64,000 bases of DNA from Balanoglossus misakiensis (Eukaryota; Hemichordata): the NCBI GenBank assembly GCA_040954595.2, contig CM082595.2, forward strand, positions 10,230,001 to 10,294,000, given 5' to 3'. The notes below the pieces were generated by a model. It was not told where the DNA came from and did not search any database. It worked only from the letters and a program-made list of their open reading frames with translations. This document shows positions 9,940-20,334 of the stretch, piece after piece (the first letter of the stretch is position 1; every line of letters starts with the position of its first letter). The translations under genes and the position numbers were made by a program.

Positions 9940-9996
9940 TGTGGCTACACTGTTTGGGGATTGCATATTGCTATGGTTACAATCAGCTAAACACAC

Positions 9997-10931
9997 ATCC
10001 TGTCTATCCATTGCACACATTTTAAAATTTGTAATCAACCGCACACTTGTACTGAACACATGTTTGTTGAAATTGTATCTTAGAATTGTTCCAATTATAA
10101 TTATGCATAATATAAACAAATTAACAAATGTGAAAACTTATCTTTGAAAATGTGTTTGCAAGGGTGAAGAAGTAATCTGTATTTTAAAAATCAGACAAAG
10201 TTTTGCTGACAGGGTACACAAGTTTCAGGGGATTTTGGAGAGAGTGTTAAAATTCCTAGGAAGAGATTGCCATGGATATTGAGGACTTTGGTGTAAACAC
10301 AATTAATTGATCAAGAAATATGTGGTTAAGAATATGTGTCATCAACCTCACACGACACTGTAAGACTGTCTGATATATTCATGTACAAGTATTTTCACTA
10401 CTTATTTGCATAATTCAATGAAATTAACATAAATTATCAACCTATAGCTAAGTAAATTACCTCTGCAAAGAATAAATATACACTTAGAAAATTCATATAG
10501 TTTTCATCTCATTACAAAATGCTTCTCTGAGGGGACAGTAATTTTTAACGGGTATATTCTTGATAACTCATCACCGTGAATGATCATTTCAAAACTTAAC
10601 AAGGCATATGGCTAAAGAGGATTCAGTGTTTGTGCACCTTCTATCCACAATGCTGGATCTATTGACAGTTTTCAAAGGGGTTTTTAAGACTCGTCCTTTT
10701 ATTCAGCACTATTTCATTCCATTGCTTTTTTGGTTTATAGGGATTGTCTTTCAGAACTGTTTCTGTTTGTTTGGGGTTTTTAAGTGTAATTTTTATCCTT
10801 TAAGCTTTCACTTGTTTTCTAATTTTATTATTTTCTGTAGAAAATGCACTGAGATGTATGTGTATTACTTTTGTTAGGAAATAAATAATAATAAATTTAT
10901 TAATAATAACTACCTTTGATTTCAGATTTCA
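9997..10931. other. Intronic sequence, copy A
   Basis: AT-rich sequence lies between EGF exons 1 and 2 and is nearly identical to 28409-30149 in copy B minus the TTAA-flanked MITE. An open stretch at 10608-10877 is hydrophobic and T-rich, and I see no reason to call it a gene. Confidence 0.6.
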
Positions 10932-11053
10932 GATTTTTCTCAATGAATATATGGAGAGAGCAGATCTTTGTGGAGGCCAGTGTGTGAATACAGCAGGCTC
11001 TTTTTATTGCACTTGTGCTGTGGAATATTGATTGGTCAATGGAGAGTGTACAG
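10932..11053 (+). pseudogene. Degenerate EGF-like exon 2, copy A
   Basis: The exon resembles an EGF module (DLCGGQCVNTAGSFYCTC, then LVNGECTG) with a GTAAGA donor at 11054. Two defects are fixed in both copies: the expected N-E-C start reads N-E-Y, and an in-frame TGA lies at 11029-11031. In copy A the 5' end also differs (TTTTTCTCAATG instead of TGTCAATG). It could be skipped without changing phase if its ends are both phase 1. Otherwise the transcript is truncated. Confidence 0.65.
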
Positions 11054-11736
11054 GTAAGATCAACACAATATAGAAATAATGCACAACGCCCTGACCATTA
11101 ACGTTTGTTTTTGGGCAAGGGCGAGGGGAAAGCCAAAAATTCATGGGCAAGGCTTCTGAGCCCATGAAATTTGGCTTTCCTAGAGCCCGAGCCCTACATT
11201 TATTTCCATTACATTACCAACAATCTCAAGAAAACCATCAATATTTATGAAAATGTCCCACACACAAGACTAGGGGCCCCAGAACTTGTGTTATGCAAAA
11301 TGTTGTGTTCACTGAACTATTTGCTAATATTACTATTCAGATTTACGGGCATGTAAACAAACCATTACTGGGTATTTGTGGTCAGTGATGTCGTTCATCT
11401 TGCCCAATGGTAATATAATATGTGGGCAACGAAAGGTCCTATATCTGTAACTTTTGAATTTTTATTCAGTATTATGCTTGTTATCAACCATCATTTCTTG
11501 TTCAGCTCGGTGAAGCAGGGTAAGCAATGTTGTTATTGTTTAAAAATTGTATTCAAGCCTGGGTCTGGACTTGGATGCAATTTGTCAATAATAACAGTGA
11601 TTGGTAACTGCATGTTTTCATAACTGGCTATCTGTTAAAGAGACCATTTGCTGTGTGTACAGTACACATGCCATTGGCAGCTTATGGGTCAGCCAGTGTT
11701 TGCCTGTTAATCTCTCGTTGTGTATGTGTGTCTGTA
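11054..11736. other. Intron without recognised feature
   Basis: Shared with 30267-30972 of copy B. I see no exon, conserved motif or element end apart from the TGTA target site at 11733-11736. Confidence 0.5.
11733..11736. other. Target duplication TGTA, left
   Basis: TGTA precedes the inverted terminal motif and is repeated at 19338-19341. The same pair occurs in copy B at 30969-30972 and 42700-42703. Confidence 0.7.
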
Positions 11737-11895
11737 CAGTCAGATCGCATGGTACTCATTAACATATGTTAATGAGGGAAAGTACTTCATACCATGTAGC
11801 CGTTACCGTGGGCCCCGCTGAAGGGTCGCGAAATAGGCCATTTTTTTACGCGACATTATAGACCTGATTTCAGGCGAACAGGACTGTGTACAAAA

Positions 11896-12635
11896 TTGAG
11901 TATAGACAACTCAGGTTTTAAAGGATTTTCATCATTTCCACTGTGTCAATGTCAGTACATCCTTGCTATGAGAAAAAGCCATCCCTTGTGTACTTCGTGC
12001 TTATCGCGGGCAAACAATTTGTTTAAAATCCCTGATTTTGATATGGTGCAAACATTTCACCAACAAACTAACACACCATTTGCCCTTACTCAAGACAGCC
12101 TGATTTGTTTGAAATGATATAAAACATTTGTTGCTTTAGCGGAAAAAGCAAGGTGTAGTATTCAACAAGGCCTAATTATGTCGAGTGATATAGCACTTGC
12201 TGAAGAAATTAAAAAATATGTCACAATGCTACAAAAAGGCTGCAGCTGTGACACCGACTTGGTGAATTTTGCATGCTGGAAAACTGCTGTCTTTTTAGGA
12301 GAAGTGCTCCTCAGAAAACACGCCATTCTATTGTTTGACGTCAGGCAATATTTCAATGATTGTTTAGATGATGAATATCAGACTTTGCGACCCAAGGTCA
12401 AGGTACAACCAGTGGAATTCCACAGAAAACCTAATAGCTGGCTTATTCGGGAATTTCTATGTGTGTATTATCCAATTCACTTTTCTGTTGTATCAAAAGT
12501 GAGTAGAAAGTTCTCCACCTTTTTGTACCGAACGGGTTCAGATCTCACTATTCCCTCCAAAATGCACTTGTCGAACATCCCCAGTATGTTGTGCAAGCTG
12601 AGAAACAGATAGAGAGGCTTGAAAAGCAAGTATGA
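11896..12635 (+). pseudogene. Cys-rich N-terminal protein of the transposon, copy A
   Basis: Two cysteine pairs (CTSC near residue 33 and CLKC near residue 73 in copy B) suggest a treble-clef or zinc-ribbon fold. They are followed by a helical region with EEIKKYVTMLQKGCSC and RKPNSWLIREFLCVYY. Comparing the copies shows three breaks. In copy A the second CLKC reads CLK-stop at 12114-12116, and one base is lost near 12,553, so the frame ends at 12612 instead of about 12635. In copy B one base is missing just after CLKC. The ancestor was probably about 245 residues. Function is unknown; DNA binding is a guess from the Cys pattern and the position at the element's left end. Confidence 0.55.
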
Positions 12636-12825
12636 GACTTGAGTAAAGTTGACGTTGACTTTTTCAAAATGCTTGATTTGGTGGCTGTGAAATTAAATGT
12701 CAGCATTTATCAGCAATCTTAAAAATTCAGTAATTACTGCAAAACAAACACAGTTGATCTGAGTACATTTGATGTTGAATATATTGTCAGTGAGATTGAC
12801 CCTGTGTTATGGAATACTATTTTTA

Positions 12826-12986
12826 TATATAATCCCATGATATTTTTCTTTGTTTGACGTCATCGTATACGAGTGTTTTCGCAGAGCCGTGCAACTTCGA
12901 GCTGTAGGCAAGAAGTTGCTAGACTCCGCGAAAACCACGAGTATACGATGACGTTAAATAAAGAAAAATATCATGGGATTATATAT
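12826..12986. repeat. Hairpin (foldback) MITE, copy A
   Basis: Arms of about 58 bp start TATATAATCCCATGATATTT and include GACGTCATCGTATACGAGTG, around a roughly 45-base loop. Copy B has the same hairpin at about 32,061-32,222. The hairpin at 48174-48326 has a similar end design (a run of C's after TATATAAT, then TTTATCACAT beyond the right arm). Confidence 0.85.
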
Positions 12987-13582
12987 TTATCACATGAACA
13001 GTCTTCTTATTTTTCGTTAGAAGAGGTAGGATACAATATTCCAATATCCCGCTATAATATTCGAGCGGCCTTGTAGTTTATTTAGCGGGATTACGTTCTT
13101 TCCCCTGTGCAACGATCTGTGGCCCCAACGAGATATGCTAATTATGGAATCACTTTCATTCATAAAGTGAAATCGACTTTCAAGTTTTTACACTTTTGCG
13201 TCTTGTCTACCAATCAGATTCGCGGAGTCAGTCACATGGGCCAGAATTTTGATACATTCTGCCTGTCAATCATTGTCTCGCGCTGTGTACATGTCAACAC
13301 AACGTCCTAGCAATTCGTTGAACAACAGTGAATGCAGTAAATTAAAAAGCCCCAACTTTGAATGCAATAAACACTACTATGGATTTTATGACCAGCACTC
13401 TATGGAGAGTAGAGCACGATTCCTCAGGCGTTTGTTTTGTGTGTATGATATTGTTCACTTGTTCTGATCATTGTACTTACCCATTGTATACTTACCTGGC
13501 TGACATTGGTGAAGGTTATAGTAGGTCATCTACTCTAGTGAAAATTCTAAATTGATTTGGTATTATTTGTTCTGGAGATACA

Positions 13583-14476
13583 TTGCATAGATACATGTTG
13601 GGAGTTATCAACAAAAGAACATCAGCTGATTTCACAGAGGAAAATATTGCAAATAATGCATTTTGTATAACTTCCATTGACAATATTGATAAATCAGCTA
13701 AATATGCAGCTGTTAGAGCTGATCCAAAGGACAGAGGTTTCCACGGTACTTCTTATCAAATGGTCCAACCAAAACCAAAGTCAATTTTGAACAGTGTTGA
13801 TGATATTGTTTTTGGCAGTCATGACAAACATTCAACTGTCAAAGATTTTAAGCTAATCAACATATATGGTGATGGAAGGTGCTTTTTCAGGAGCATCTCT
13901 GTGAGAAATGATATTGCATTGCAAAATTGCGATCATTTACCTAGTGGACTCCCTTCTGACCCAATTTTAGCTGACCGAGAGAAAATATTCGCAGACAAGT
14001 TAAGAGCAGATACAGTAGACATAATGCGTGCCAATCATATATACTTTGAAGGAATGGATGATGCACAACTTGATGTCCTGTTAGACGGCACTCGTTATAT
14101 GGACATTTTGCACAGAACACAATGTATGGAAAAGGCAGATGAATATGCTGGTATGCCAGAAATGATATCTGTAGTGTATGTTGCAAAATGTCCATTACAT
14201 ATATACACCAAGCAGAATGATATATTTGCAAGAGGTGATGGTGATGTGTTCTCCAAGACTGAGCCTGTCTGTCTCTTGTACACACCAGACAGGCCAGGTC
14301 AACCAGGCCATTATGATTTGCTTCTTAACAGGCAGTTAATTAAAAGTAAAGATAGTCTGGTGAGTGAAAATGCACGGAATTCATTTGAACGGTGGCAGGA
14401 ATTAAACAGTGGCTTTTGTTCACAAAATACAGTAGACTATGAAATGAATGAAATTTTTGGCAATTTGTGGAAATAA
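13583..14476 (+). CDS. OTU-family cysteine protease of the transposon, copy A
   Basis: The 297-residue open frame carries an ovarian-tumour (OTU) protease domain. The nucleophile motif is GDGRCFFRSIS, with Asp97 and Cys100. A helical region and ADEYAGMPEMISVVYVAKCP (residues 186-205) match the OTU core, and the catalytic His is His243 in GHYDLL. OTU proteases remove ubiquitin or ubiquitin-like proteins, and OTU domains are known as passengers in some eukaryotic transposons, including Helitrons. This copy has no stop. Copy B has Asp97 changed to Gly and a stop at codon 187. The Met at 13583 is simply the first in frame; the protein could start upstream by splicing. Whether the protease is a separate protein or part of the transposase is unclear. 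Confidence 0.75.
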   Translation: MHRYMLGVINKRTSADFTEENIANNAFCITSIDNIDKSAKYAAVRADPKDRGFHGTSYQMVQPKPKSILNSVDDIVFGSHDKHSTVKDFKLINIYGDGRCFFRSISVRNDIALQNCDHLPSGLPSDPILADREKIFADKLRADTVDIMRANHIYFEGMDDAQLDVLLDGTRYMDILHRTQCMEKADEYAGMPEMISVVYVAKCPLHIYTKQNDIFARGDGDVFSKTEPVCLLYTPDRPGQPGHYDLLLNRQLIKSKDSLVSENARNSFERWQELNSGFCSQNTVDYEMNEIFGNLWK

Positions 14477-14576
14477 TACTAAAATCATGGTTGACAGATC
14501 TATCTAAAAAAATACTGGTACAGGTTTGAGTGCACCTGTGAGAAAAGCCCGTACATTTACGGAGAAAAAAATCCAA

Positions 14577-14927
14577 TGATACTGTTCATAATGATGTAGT
14601 ATTTAAACCACCTCTACTGAGACAACATCAACCACGGTCATCAATTTCGCTGTCAGATTTTGACATTAAACAAGAAGAAGCCATTGCTTGGTCAGAACTG
14701 TTTTCTGACAATTCATTTTTGCTCTACAGAAAAATGCAATGCACAGAGCTGATATAGAAACAGTTTTTGGGGATTTTAAATCAACATTAGCAACAAATGC
14801 TAACAGTAATGAAAGTGAATGCTCAAATGTCATTTATTTGGGCATATCAAGTGAACACGCAGACACCATTGAAACTTTCCATAACATTATCAATAAGCTG
14901 TATATGTTACATTCAGAGTTGGTGTAA
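14577..14927 (+). pseudogene. Unassigned transposon coding block, copy A
   Basis: Two overlapping-frame pieces (KPPLLRQHQPRSSISLSDF, then MHRADIETVFGDFKSTLATN to 14927) look like one protein interrupted by a frameshift near 14,745. Copy B is almost identical. No family is recognised. Position between the OTU and nuclease blocks suggests it is part of the same polyprotein or spliced product. Confidence 0.4.
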
Positions 14928-14944
14928 GAATAAAATACCTGGTT

Positions 14945-15490
14945 GTGGTTGGTGATGGGAAAACTTTCCATCACCTGATAAAATTAAAAGACATGTATGG
15001 TGCAAATTTAGACTGGTTGCAGCCTTTTATCAGAGACTGGCACACTCTAAAAAATTACCAACCAGTCATCATGAAAATATTCTGGGATGCTGGCCTAAAA
15101 CATCTGGCAGGGGTCAATCATAAAGGGGGAAATTTGGAAACCCTAGTACAGTGTACAAATTTCAAGCTAACTCATCGCTTCCTAACACAAATTTGGGAAA
15201 GTATGTTTAGATGTATTGTCAATTCCTTTTTGAATAAGAGGGGTGACACCCATAATACCCAGCACTGTCCCTTAAATACAGAAACAGTCCAAAAATGTTT
15301 ACTAGAAGCTGTCACAAAATCTTTGGAATGTACTGAAGATAAAGCTGATCATATTGACAAAATTAATGGTGACCTTAAGGCTCAACTTACTCGCTTGCAA
15401 GAGGAATTTCAGATTTTTTGTGACAGAACACAGTACGATATTTTACCCACAATTCTCCATGATTTGTATCATCGAAGGTTGCCCATTTAA
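14945..15490 (+). CDS. Unassigned transposon protein block, copy A
   Basis: The 181-residue frame begins MVGDGKTFHHLIKLKDMYG and contains LQPFIRDWHTLKNYQPVIMK, with aromatic and charged residues typical of a folded enzyme-like region. It ends with a likely coiled coil (about residues 125-165). It is open here but has a TAA at 37161-37163 in copy B. The phrase DWHTLKNYQ recalls similar motifs in uncharacterised, XPG-containing element proteins of marine invertebrates, but I cannot name the domain. Start and splice structure are uncertain. Confidence 0.5.
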   Translation: MVGDGKTFHHLIKLKDMYGANLDWLQPFIRDWHTLKNYQPVIMKIFWDAGLKHLAGVNHKGGNLETLVQCTNFKLTHRFLTQIWESMFRCIVNSFLNKRGDTHNTQHCPLNTETVQKCLLEAVTKSLECTEDKADHIDKINGDLKAQLTRLQEEFQIFCDRTQYDILPTILHDLYHRRLPI

Positions 15491-16031
15491 TAACTTTTTC
15501 TGTTTTAGATACTAACAATGATATGAAGTACATATAAATCTATTTATGTTTATCTAGGAAAAGTACGTTGAGGAATTAGAGTGAAATTCCAAAATCAAAA
15601 TTTAAAAGCAATAAGAATCAAAGTATTCATGTACTGCAAATGCCACACTTTGGAGGAAACAAGCAATGAGGAAACAAGCAATGATTGACTGAGGTGGCCA
15701 GTCTCTGTTGAAAGTTAACATGTAAATTTCAATTGTTCTGTCAAAAGAAAATATCAATATCATTTTGTTTGATTAAACAGGTGTTTCAAGTGTCCCTGTT
15801 TTACTCCAAACTTTTTGGTATGGCTGGCTATGCAATTGCTTGATTATTTTATAAAATTCGTATCTTCTCTCTCAATAATACATAATTTTCTAAATCATTT
15901 GAAATGGTAATTGACAATAAGATTCACCTTAAAAGTAAGATCTCAAAATTTCTATTAGTGGTCTACAATTCTCTCTACACATGTGAACTTTGCCTGGTTT
16001 GACTGAGTAATCTCTGATTGTACAAATCAGA

Positions 16032-16700
16032 ATGAATTATGGGATATTTCACGTACTGTGCAGAAGGGCAAATACAGACAAAACTTTCAAATTTTGGGTT
16101 AGATTTATAGAGGAAGATTTGTTTGCATACATGTCTTTGTACATTGCAATAAGGTCAGGAAATTGGAACCTTCGAATATCGGCTTTGAAAAAAATAAACC
16201 CACTGTTCCATGCATATGACCGATCCCTGTACTTGAGGTTAATTCCAAGAAATCTTGCTGACCTTCTGAAGATGCCAAACTCTCTGTTGTTACATTTCAA
16301 AGCAGGTGGTTTTGTTTGCAATTTGTCAGGCTCAACTTGGGTTAATGTAGCACTAGATGAAGCCCATGAAATGTGCGTCAATAAAGATGTTAAAGCTGCA
16401 TTGCATACTTCTACAGGTGGGTTAATGGAGAGAATAGCAATTTATTTACCCTATAGAGCTATGGCTGCCAAGAATCTAAAAGATCAGTTATTTCCTTTCC
16501 AAAATGAAACCCATAATTCAGTTAGTGTACATAAAATACTTGAGTCAAACTGCAGGTTGTATATCAATTGTCTTGAAAGTGCTGATGTATTTTCACCACT
16601 TAATACCGCCAGGGAGCTAACTAATATATTTTCAGATGACACAGCAAAGAATAGCGTCAAGGACACTGTGGTCCCATTTGAGGATTATGCGGAAACAGTG
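16032..16700 (+). CDS. Unassigned transposon protein block, copy A
   Basis: The open frame begins MNYGIFHVLCRRANTDKTF and includes NLADLLKMPNSLLLHFKAGG and VALDEAHEMCVNKDVKAALH. It reads as one conserved protein up to about residue 210 (ELTNIFSDD). The last residues before the stop at 16727 fall into a dispersed repeat that starts near 16,680, so the natural 3' end has been replaced. Copy B has TGA at 38147-38149 and a further stop near 38,357. No named domain is recognised. It lies directly upstream of the nuclease block and probably belongs to the same transposase. Confidence 0.5.
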
Positions 16701-17720
16701 ACACACCCCAATAAAAATTACAGGTGACATTGCAAGCAGATATGATCTTACGATATAGAAATATGGAATGTAAAAAAATTAACAAGGAACATGCCCAATA
16801 AACTGTCATGTGTCATTACAGTCTTACAAGTAGTGCTAGAAAAAAAATTGACCAAAAATTGTCTGTACAAACACATATGAGAAGCAACTTCTTTCAGTCA
16901 GCTCTGAAACAGACAGACAGACAGACACACACACTGACCTGCCACTGGTAATAAACAATTTAATAGCCCATGGTCTCTCTAACAGCTGGCTTATTGAAGT
17001 TATGTAAACATGTCTAAGTTGGGGGTAACAACTCCTTGTAAACAGTAACTTTCAAAACAACTGGACAATTGGTTTAGGAGAAAAAACTCGCTAAATATTG
17101 AATATTTCTGATATCAGAATTGAATAAAAGTTGCACATATACATGTATGTGTTATGAAATTATATCCTAAATTTCAAAGCAATCAGAGAAAAAACAAATT
17201 TCAAAGCAATCAACAAGCAGTTTCACAAAAAAATATTTGTTCAAAAGTGGCAAAAACACAAAATTGTACAATACCTTACTTCAACCACTACAAGGAACAT
17301 GCTGCCAAAGGTCAATGCAATATGACAAGCAGTTTCAGGAAAACAATTTTTGACAAAAATTGAAAAAGTTTCCCCTATAACACATTTATGAAAATATCAC
17401 ATTTTTTACAACATATTATTTGGGTTACACCTACGAACATGCCTACAAAATTGCAAAGCAATCTGGCATGCGGTTTTAAAGAAAAAAAAATTGACCAAAA
17501 ATGGCAAATATTGCTCAAAATTATAAATATGCAAATTTTGCAACAATTTGAACAAAACTATGGTTACTCAGACAACAATTGGGAAGCTTCATACTAAATT
17601 TAAAAGAAGTAAGCCCATCACTTTCAGAAATGAAGACTTTTTACCAATAACATGGAAAAATACAAACAAATGCATAAAAATAGGAAATCAATAATATTAG
17701 CTCAAAACATACATTAATTG
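16680..17720 (-). repeat. Dispersed 1-kb repeat interrupting the transposon, copy A
   Basis: AT-rich repeat with CAGACAGACAG near 16,911. It matches 38,535-39,510 (copy B), and in the opposite orientation 61,270-62,400. It shows internal short duplications (ATTTCAAAGCAATCA twice near 17,170). No coding capacity. Its three occurrences mark it as a transposable repeat independent of the duplication. Confidence 0.8.
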
Positions 17721-17742
17721 TAGGCCAAGCAAGAGAAAACTA

Positions 17743-18963
17743 GTGAACTTCTTGTCAGCCACATCTTTACAAATAATTGTACCGGCTCTGCAAGGTGATC
17801 ATGTCCTCATTACAGCAGGTGGCTTTGATGGGGAAAATAGGGACAAGAGTCTTTTCGTCGGTAGTAATGGAATTGTGTCTGAGTGGGAAGCCAAAAGTTG
17901 TCATGAAGAAGCTGACAGTAGATGCATCCTTCATGCAGTTCAGTCCTCTTACAAGAAAGGTGTTATTTACTCCCCTGATACCGATACTTATCATGTTCTC
18001 CTCCCAGTACTATATCAACATGTTCAAAAGGAGATATTTGTACAACTGGATAATGATTTATCCAATCTCACTTATTTAGACATGAATCAATTCAAATCAG
18101 ATTTAAATTTAGACCCTTATTTGCAACATATTCCCCTCCAATATGTAGGCAAAATATTTCAAACAGTGTTCATATGCACAGGTTGTGACTATACTTTGCA
18201 GGCATCGGAAAGATATCTTTCTACAAGACATTTTTTCAATACCCTGAATATATAACTAGTGGCACCCTTATACCTGGAACACTGATAGACACAACAGTAG
18301 ACAGTGTAGGGAATGGAATTTTCGCTTTCATACGTTTAAAAGGTAGTGTTTATGTTAAGAAACATTTCCAAGCATTTGATGCATCTCATCCTTTTGAACT
18401 TTATCAACAAGTAGCCAGTGTCACTAACAGTCTTAAAGATAACCACATCAAATGGCTTACATATATACGAGAAACAATTTGGCCACGTATCCAGTATGAG
18501 GAAGAATGTATCCCTTCCTTTGAAGCCCTACAACTGCACTGGAAAAGATCATGCTGGGTCTCTCAGTTATGGTCCCAGGCCGATCAGTGCCATGTTACGT
18601 TTCCCTTATTCAATAATTATGGATACAGACTAAGCAACGGCGAACTTGATATTATTTGGGACAGTGATGCCAATTTAGAAAAAGTGAAAAATAATTTGGA
18701 GTTGCTAACAAAAGGGTGTGGCTGCAAAAAGATGCCAACTTGTAATAGCAGATGTTGTAAATGTTTATAAGACCCACAATGGTTGTGGCCCTGCGTGTCA
18801 ATGCAATGACTGCAGTAATCCACATAATGGGAACCCTGGATTCTGTACCACATCGAAAAAGTATGGGGTATGCCCAAAATATACAGATAAGTCACCACTA
18901 TTAGAATCACCATCACCAATCACTGATACTGAACATCATAATATGGAAAATAGCATTTCGAAT
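17743..18963 (+). pseudogene. FEN1/XPG-like nuclease with CXC tail, copy A
   Basis: The frame to 18255 carries an XPG-I type active-site pattern: HEEADSRC, then SPDTD 27 residues later, then FICTGCDYT. One base after TGCDYT appears lost. In the next frame the sequence continues FAGIGKISFYKTFF, which completes the helix-hairpin signature GCDY...GIGK of FEN1/XPG nucleases. The frame then runs to a CXC (tesmin/TSO1-like) Cys cluster, GCGCKKMPTCNSRCCKC, where an extra base at about 18,767 causes a second shift. An acidic tail seen in copy B is deleted here. Such a nuclease could act as transposase. Both shifts make this copy non-functional unless they are sequence errors. Confidence 0.7.
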
Positions 18964-19337
18964 TAATTTCTTTTCACGGATGTCGGGACCGATATTAGAC
19001 CTCTCTGTCAGGAAAGTTTGGTTAACTTCCGAGGTCGTTTTCAAATGATTTTTGACACGTTTGTGGACGTCTCTTTCGGGGTCACCAACATACCACTGAA
19101 AACACGTTAAAAACTTCTACTATTACCGACAGATTTTCATAAAATTTACGTCTGCAGTGAAAAATGGGAATCACTTTCGTAATTTATCCAGCTAACATGG
19201 TATTTTATTGCACAACAGAGCATAAAAATCAAGTTGAAAATCACCTTGAAAATTGGCCTATTGCAGTCTGTTTGAAAGTTAACGGTCGCTCGCTTGATAA
19301 ACTTTCATATGCAAATGAGCACCGTGCGATCTGACTG

Positions 19338-20214
19338 TGTATATGTACTCCGTGTAGACTGAATGGGACCACTGTGTCCTTGATGCAATTTTTTACACTT
19401 ATCAGGTATATGTTGACTAACACAAGCAAAAATTTCACCAACTCATCTGAGAAATCTTATCCCAGGTCCTAAGGTTGTGAGATTAATAGAATCTTACACT
19501 CCCAAGGACTAGGGGTCATAATTCTGACATGAGTTGGGGATTTTCTGTCCCACACGAGCCGCAGGCGAATGTGGGACAAAACATCCCTGACAAGTGTGGG
19601 AAATATGATCCTAGGTCCTTTGTGTATGAGATTATATTTCTCACACGGGCACAAATTAGCCAAATTCGTCTTAAAACATTGAATAAATGACTCTTGAGTT
19701 GTCATCTGGCATGTTGTAGTTTCTTTATCCTGTCATTGGATAACATTTAGCGCACGTTATTGAAAAACGCTTTGTCATCCAATCAGCGCTCGCGTCATAT
19801 ACAGCTTTCGATTCAGTGAGTGTGTGGGATTGATTTGTTCTTACACTCTGATCCCACACTCTCAGCATGCCAGGAGTGTGAGAATCTATATAATTAAGAT
19901 CTACGAGTTTGAAATTTTAGGTGAAGAGTTTATCAATTTCTTTGCCAACCCTGTAGGGCATTCTGGGATATGTGTTCATGCCAAAGCACAAACAGTTATG
20001 ACCTGACAGCTCAGTTTGTACATCATTTCTACAAATCCACAAAGAAACTGAACGTTTAGAAAAGTCAGGCCTGTTAGAAATATTAGAAATATCACTGTTA
20101 ATACTTAATTTCAAAGCCATGTGAATTTGTTCAATTTAAGAAAATTTTTAAAGGAAGGGAGGATAGGTATTGACTTGAATAATTACAATGGATGTTTTTG
20201 TTTTCTGTTTTCAG
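19338..20214. other. Intron 3' of the transposon, copy A
   Basis: Nearly identical to 42,700-43,575. It contains short inverted repeats with CCTTGGGAGTGTGAGA-like segments around 19,490-19,870 (TGTGGGA and TCCCACA motifs repeated), likely a small unclassified MITE. No exon seen before the acceptor at 20,214. Confidence 0.5.
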
Positions 20215-20334
20215 ATGTGAATGAGTGTTCAGATTCTGTTTGTGCTGGAGGTTGTCACAATGCAGAGGGTGGATTCAGCTGTAGTTGTGGTGATGATGGT
20301 TTTTCTCTGAGTGCAGATCATGTCAATTGTTTAG
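20215..20334 (+). CDS. Calcium-binding EGF-like exon 3, copy A
   Basis: The 120-bp exon, phase 1 at both ends, has TTTTCAG before it and GTAAGT after it. It encodes DVNECSDSVCAGGCHNAEGG, then FSCSCGDDGFSLSADHVNC, with all six cysteines, the D-V-N-E-C start and the aromatic residue of calcium-binding EGF modules. These modules serve in extracellular or membrane proteins. It is intact in both copies, with one Leu/Ser difference near the 3' end. It belongs with the EGF exons at 8908, 10932 and 22870. Confidence 0.85.

Larger units (their letters stand above)
11737..19337 (+). mobile_element. Academ-like DNA transposon with OTU, XPG and CXC modules, copy A
   Basis: The ends are inverted: CAGTCAGATCGCA, then YGGTRCTCATT and CATATG at the left, with the complement at the right. 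They are flanked by TGTA. The 7.6 kb interior carries + strand coding blocks in order: Cys-rich protein, OTU protease, two unknown blocks, and an XPG-like nuclease with a CXC tail. The first block is frameshifted and the CXC tail is out of frame. A junction near 18,955 deletes about 1.6 kb relative to copy B at an AGCATT microhomology, removing the acidic C-terminus. A separate repeat interrupts it at about 16,680-17,720. XPG-type nuclease and 3-4 bp duplications are known for the Academ superfamily. Assignment to it is inference. Confidence 0.7.

Noticed and set aside
10608-10877. 89-codon open frame with hydrophobic residues, repeated at 29832
   Set aside because: T-rich intronic DNA gives hydrophobic codons by composition. 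It lies upstream of an EGF exon and no domain or start context supports a gene.
13941-14285. 114-codon minus-strand frame opposite the OTU block
   Set aside because: Antisense shadow of a strongly supported + strand domain.
16049-16381. 110-codon minus-strand frame in the transposon
   Set aside because: Antisense of the MNYGIFHV block, which has the more protein-like sequence.
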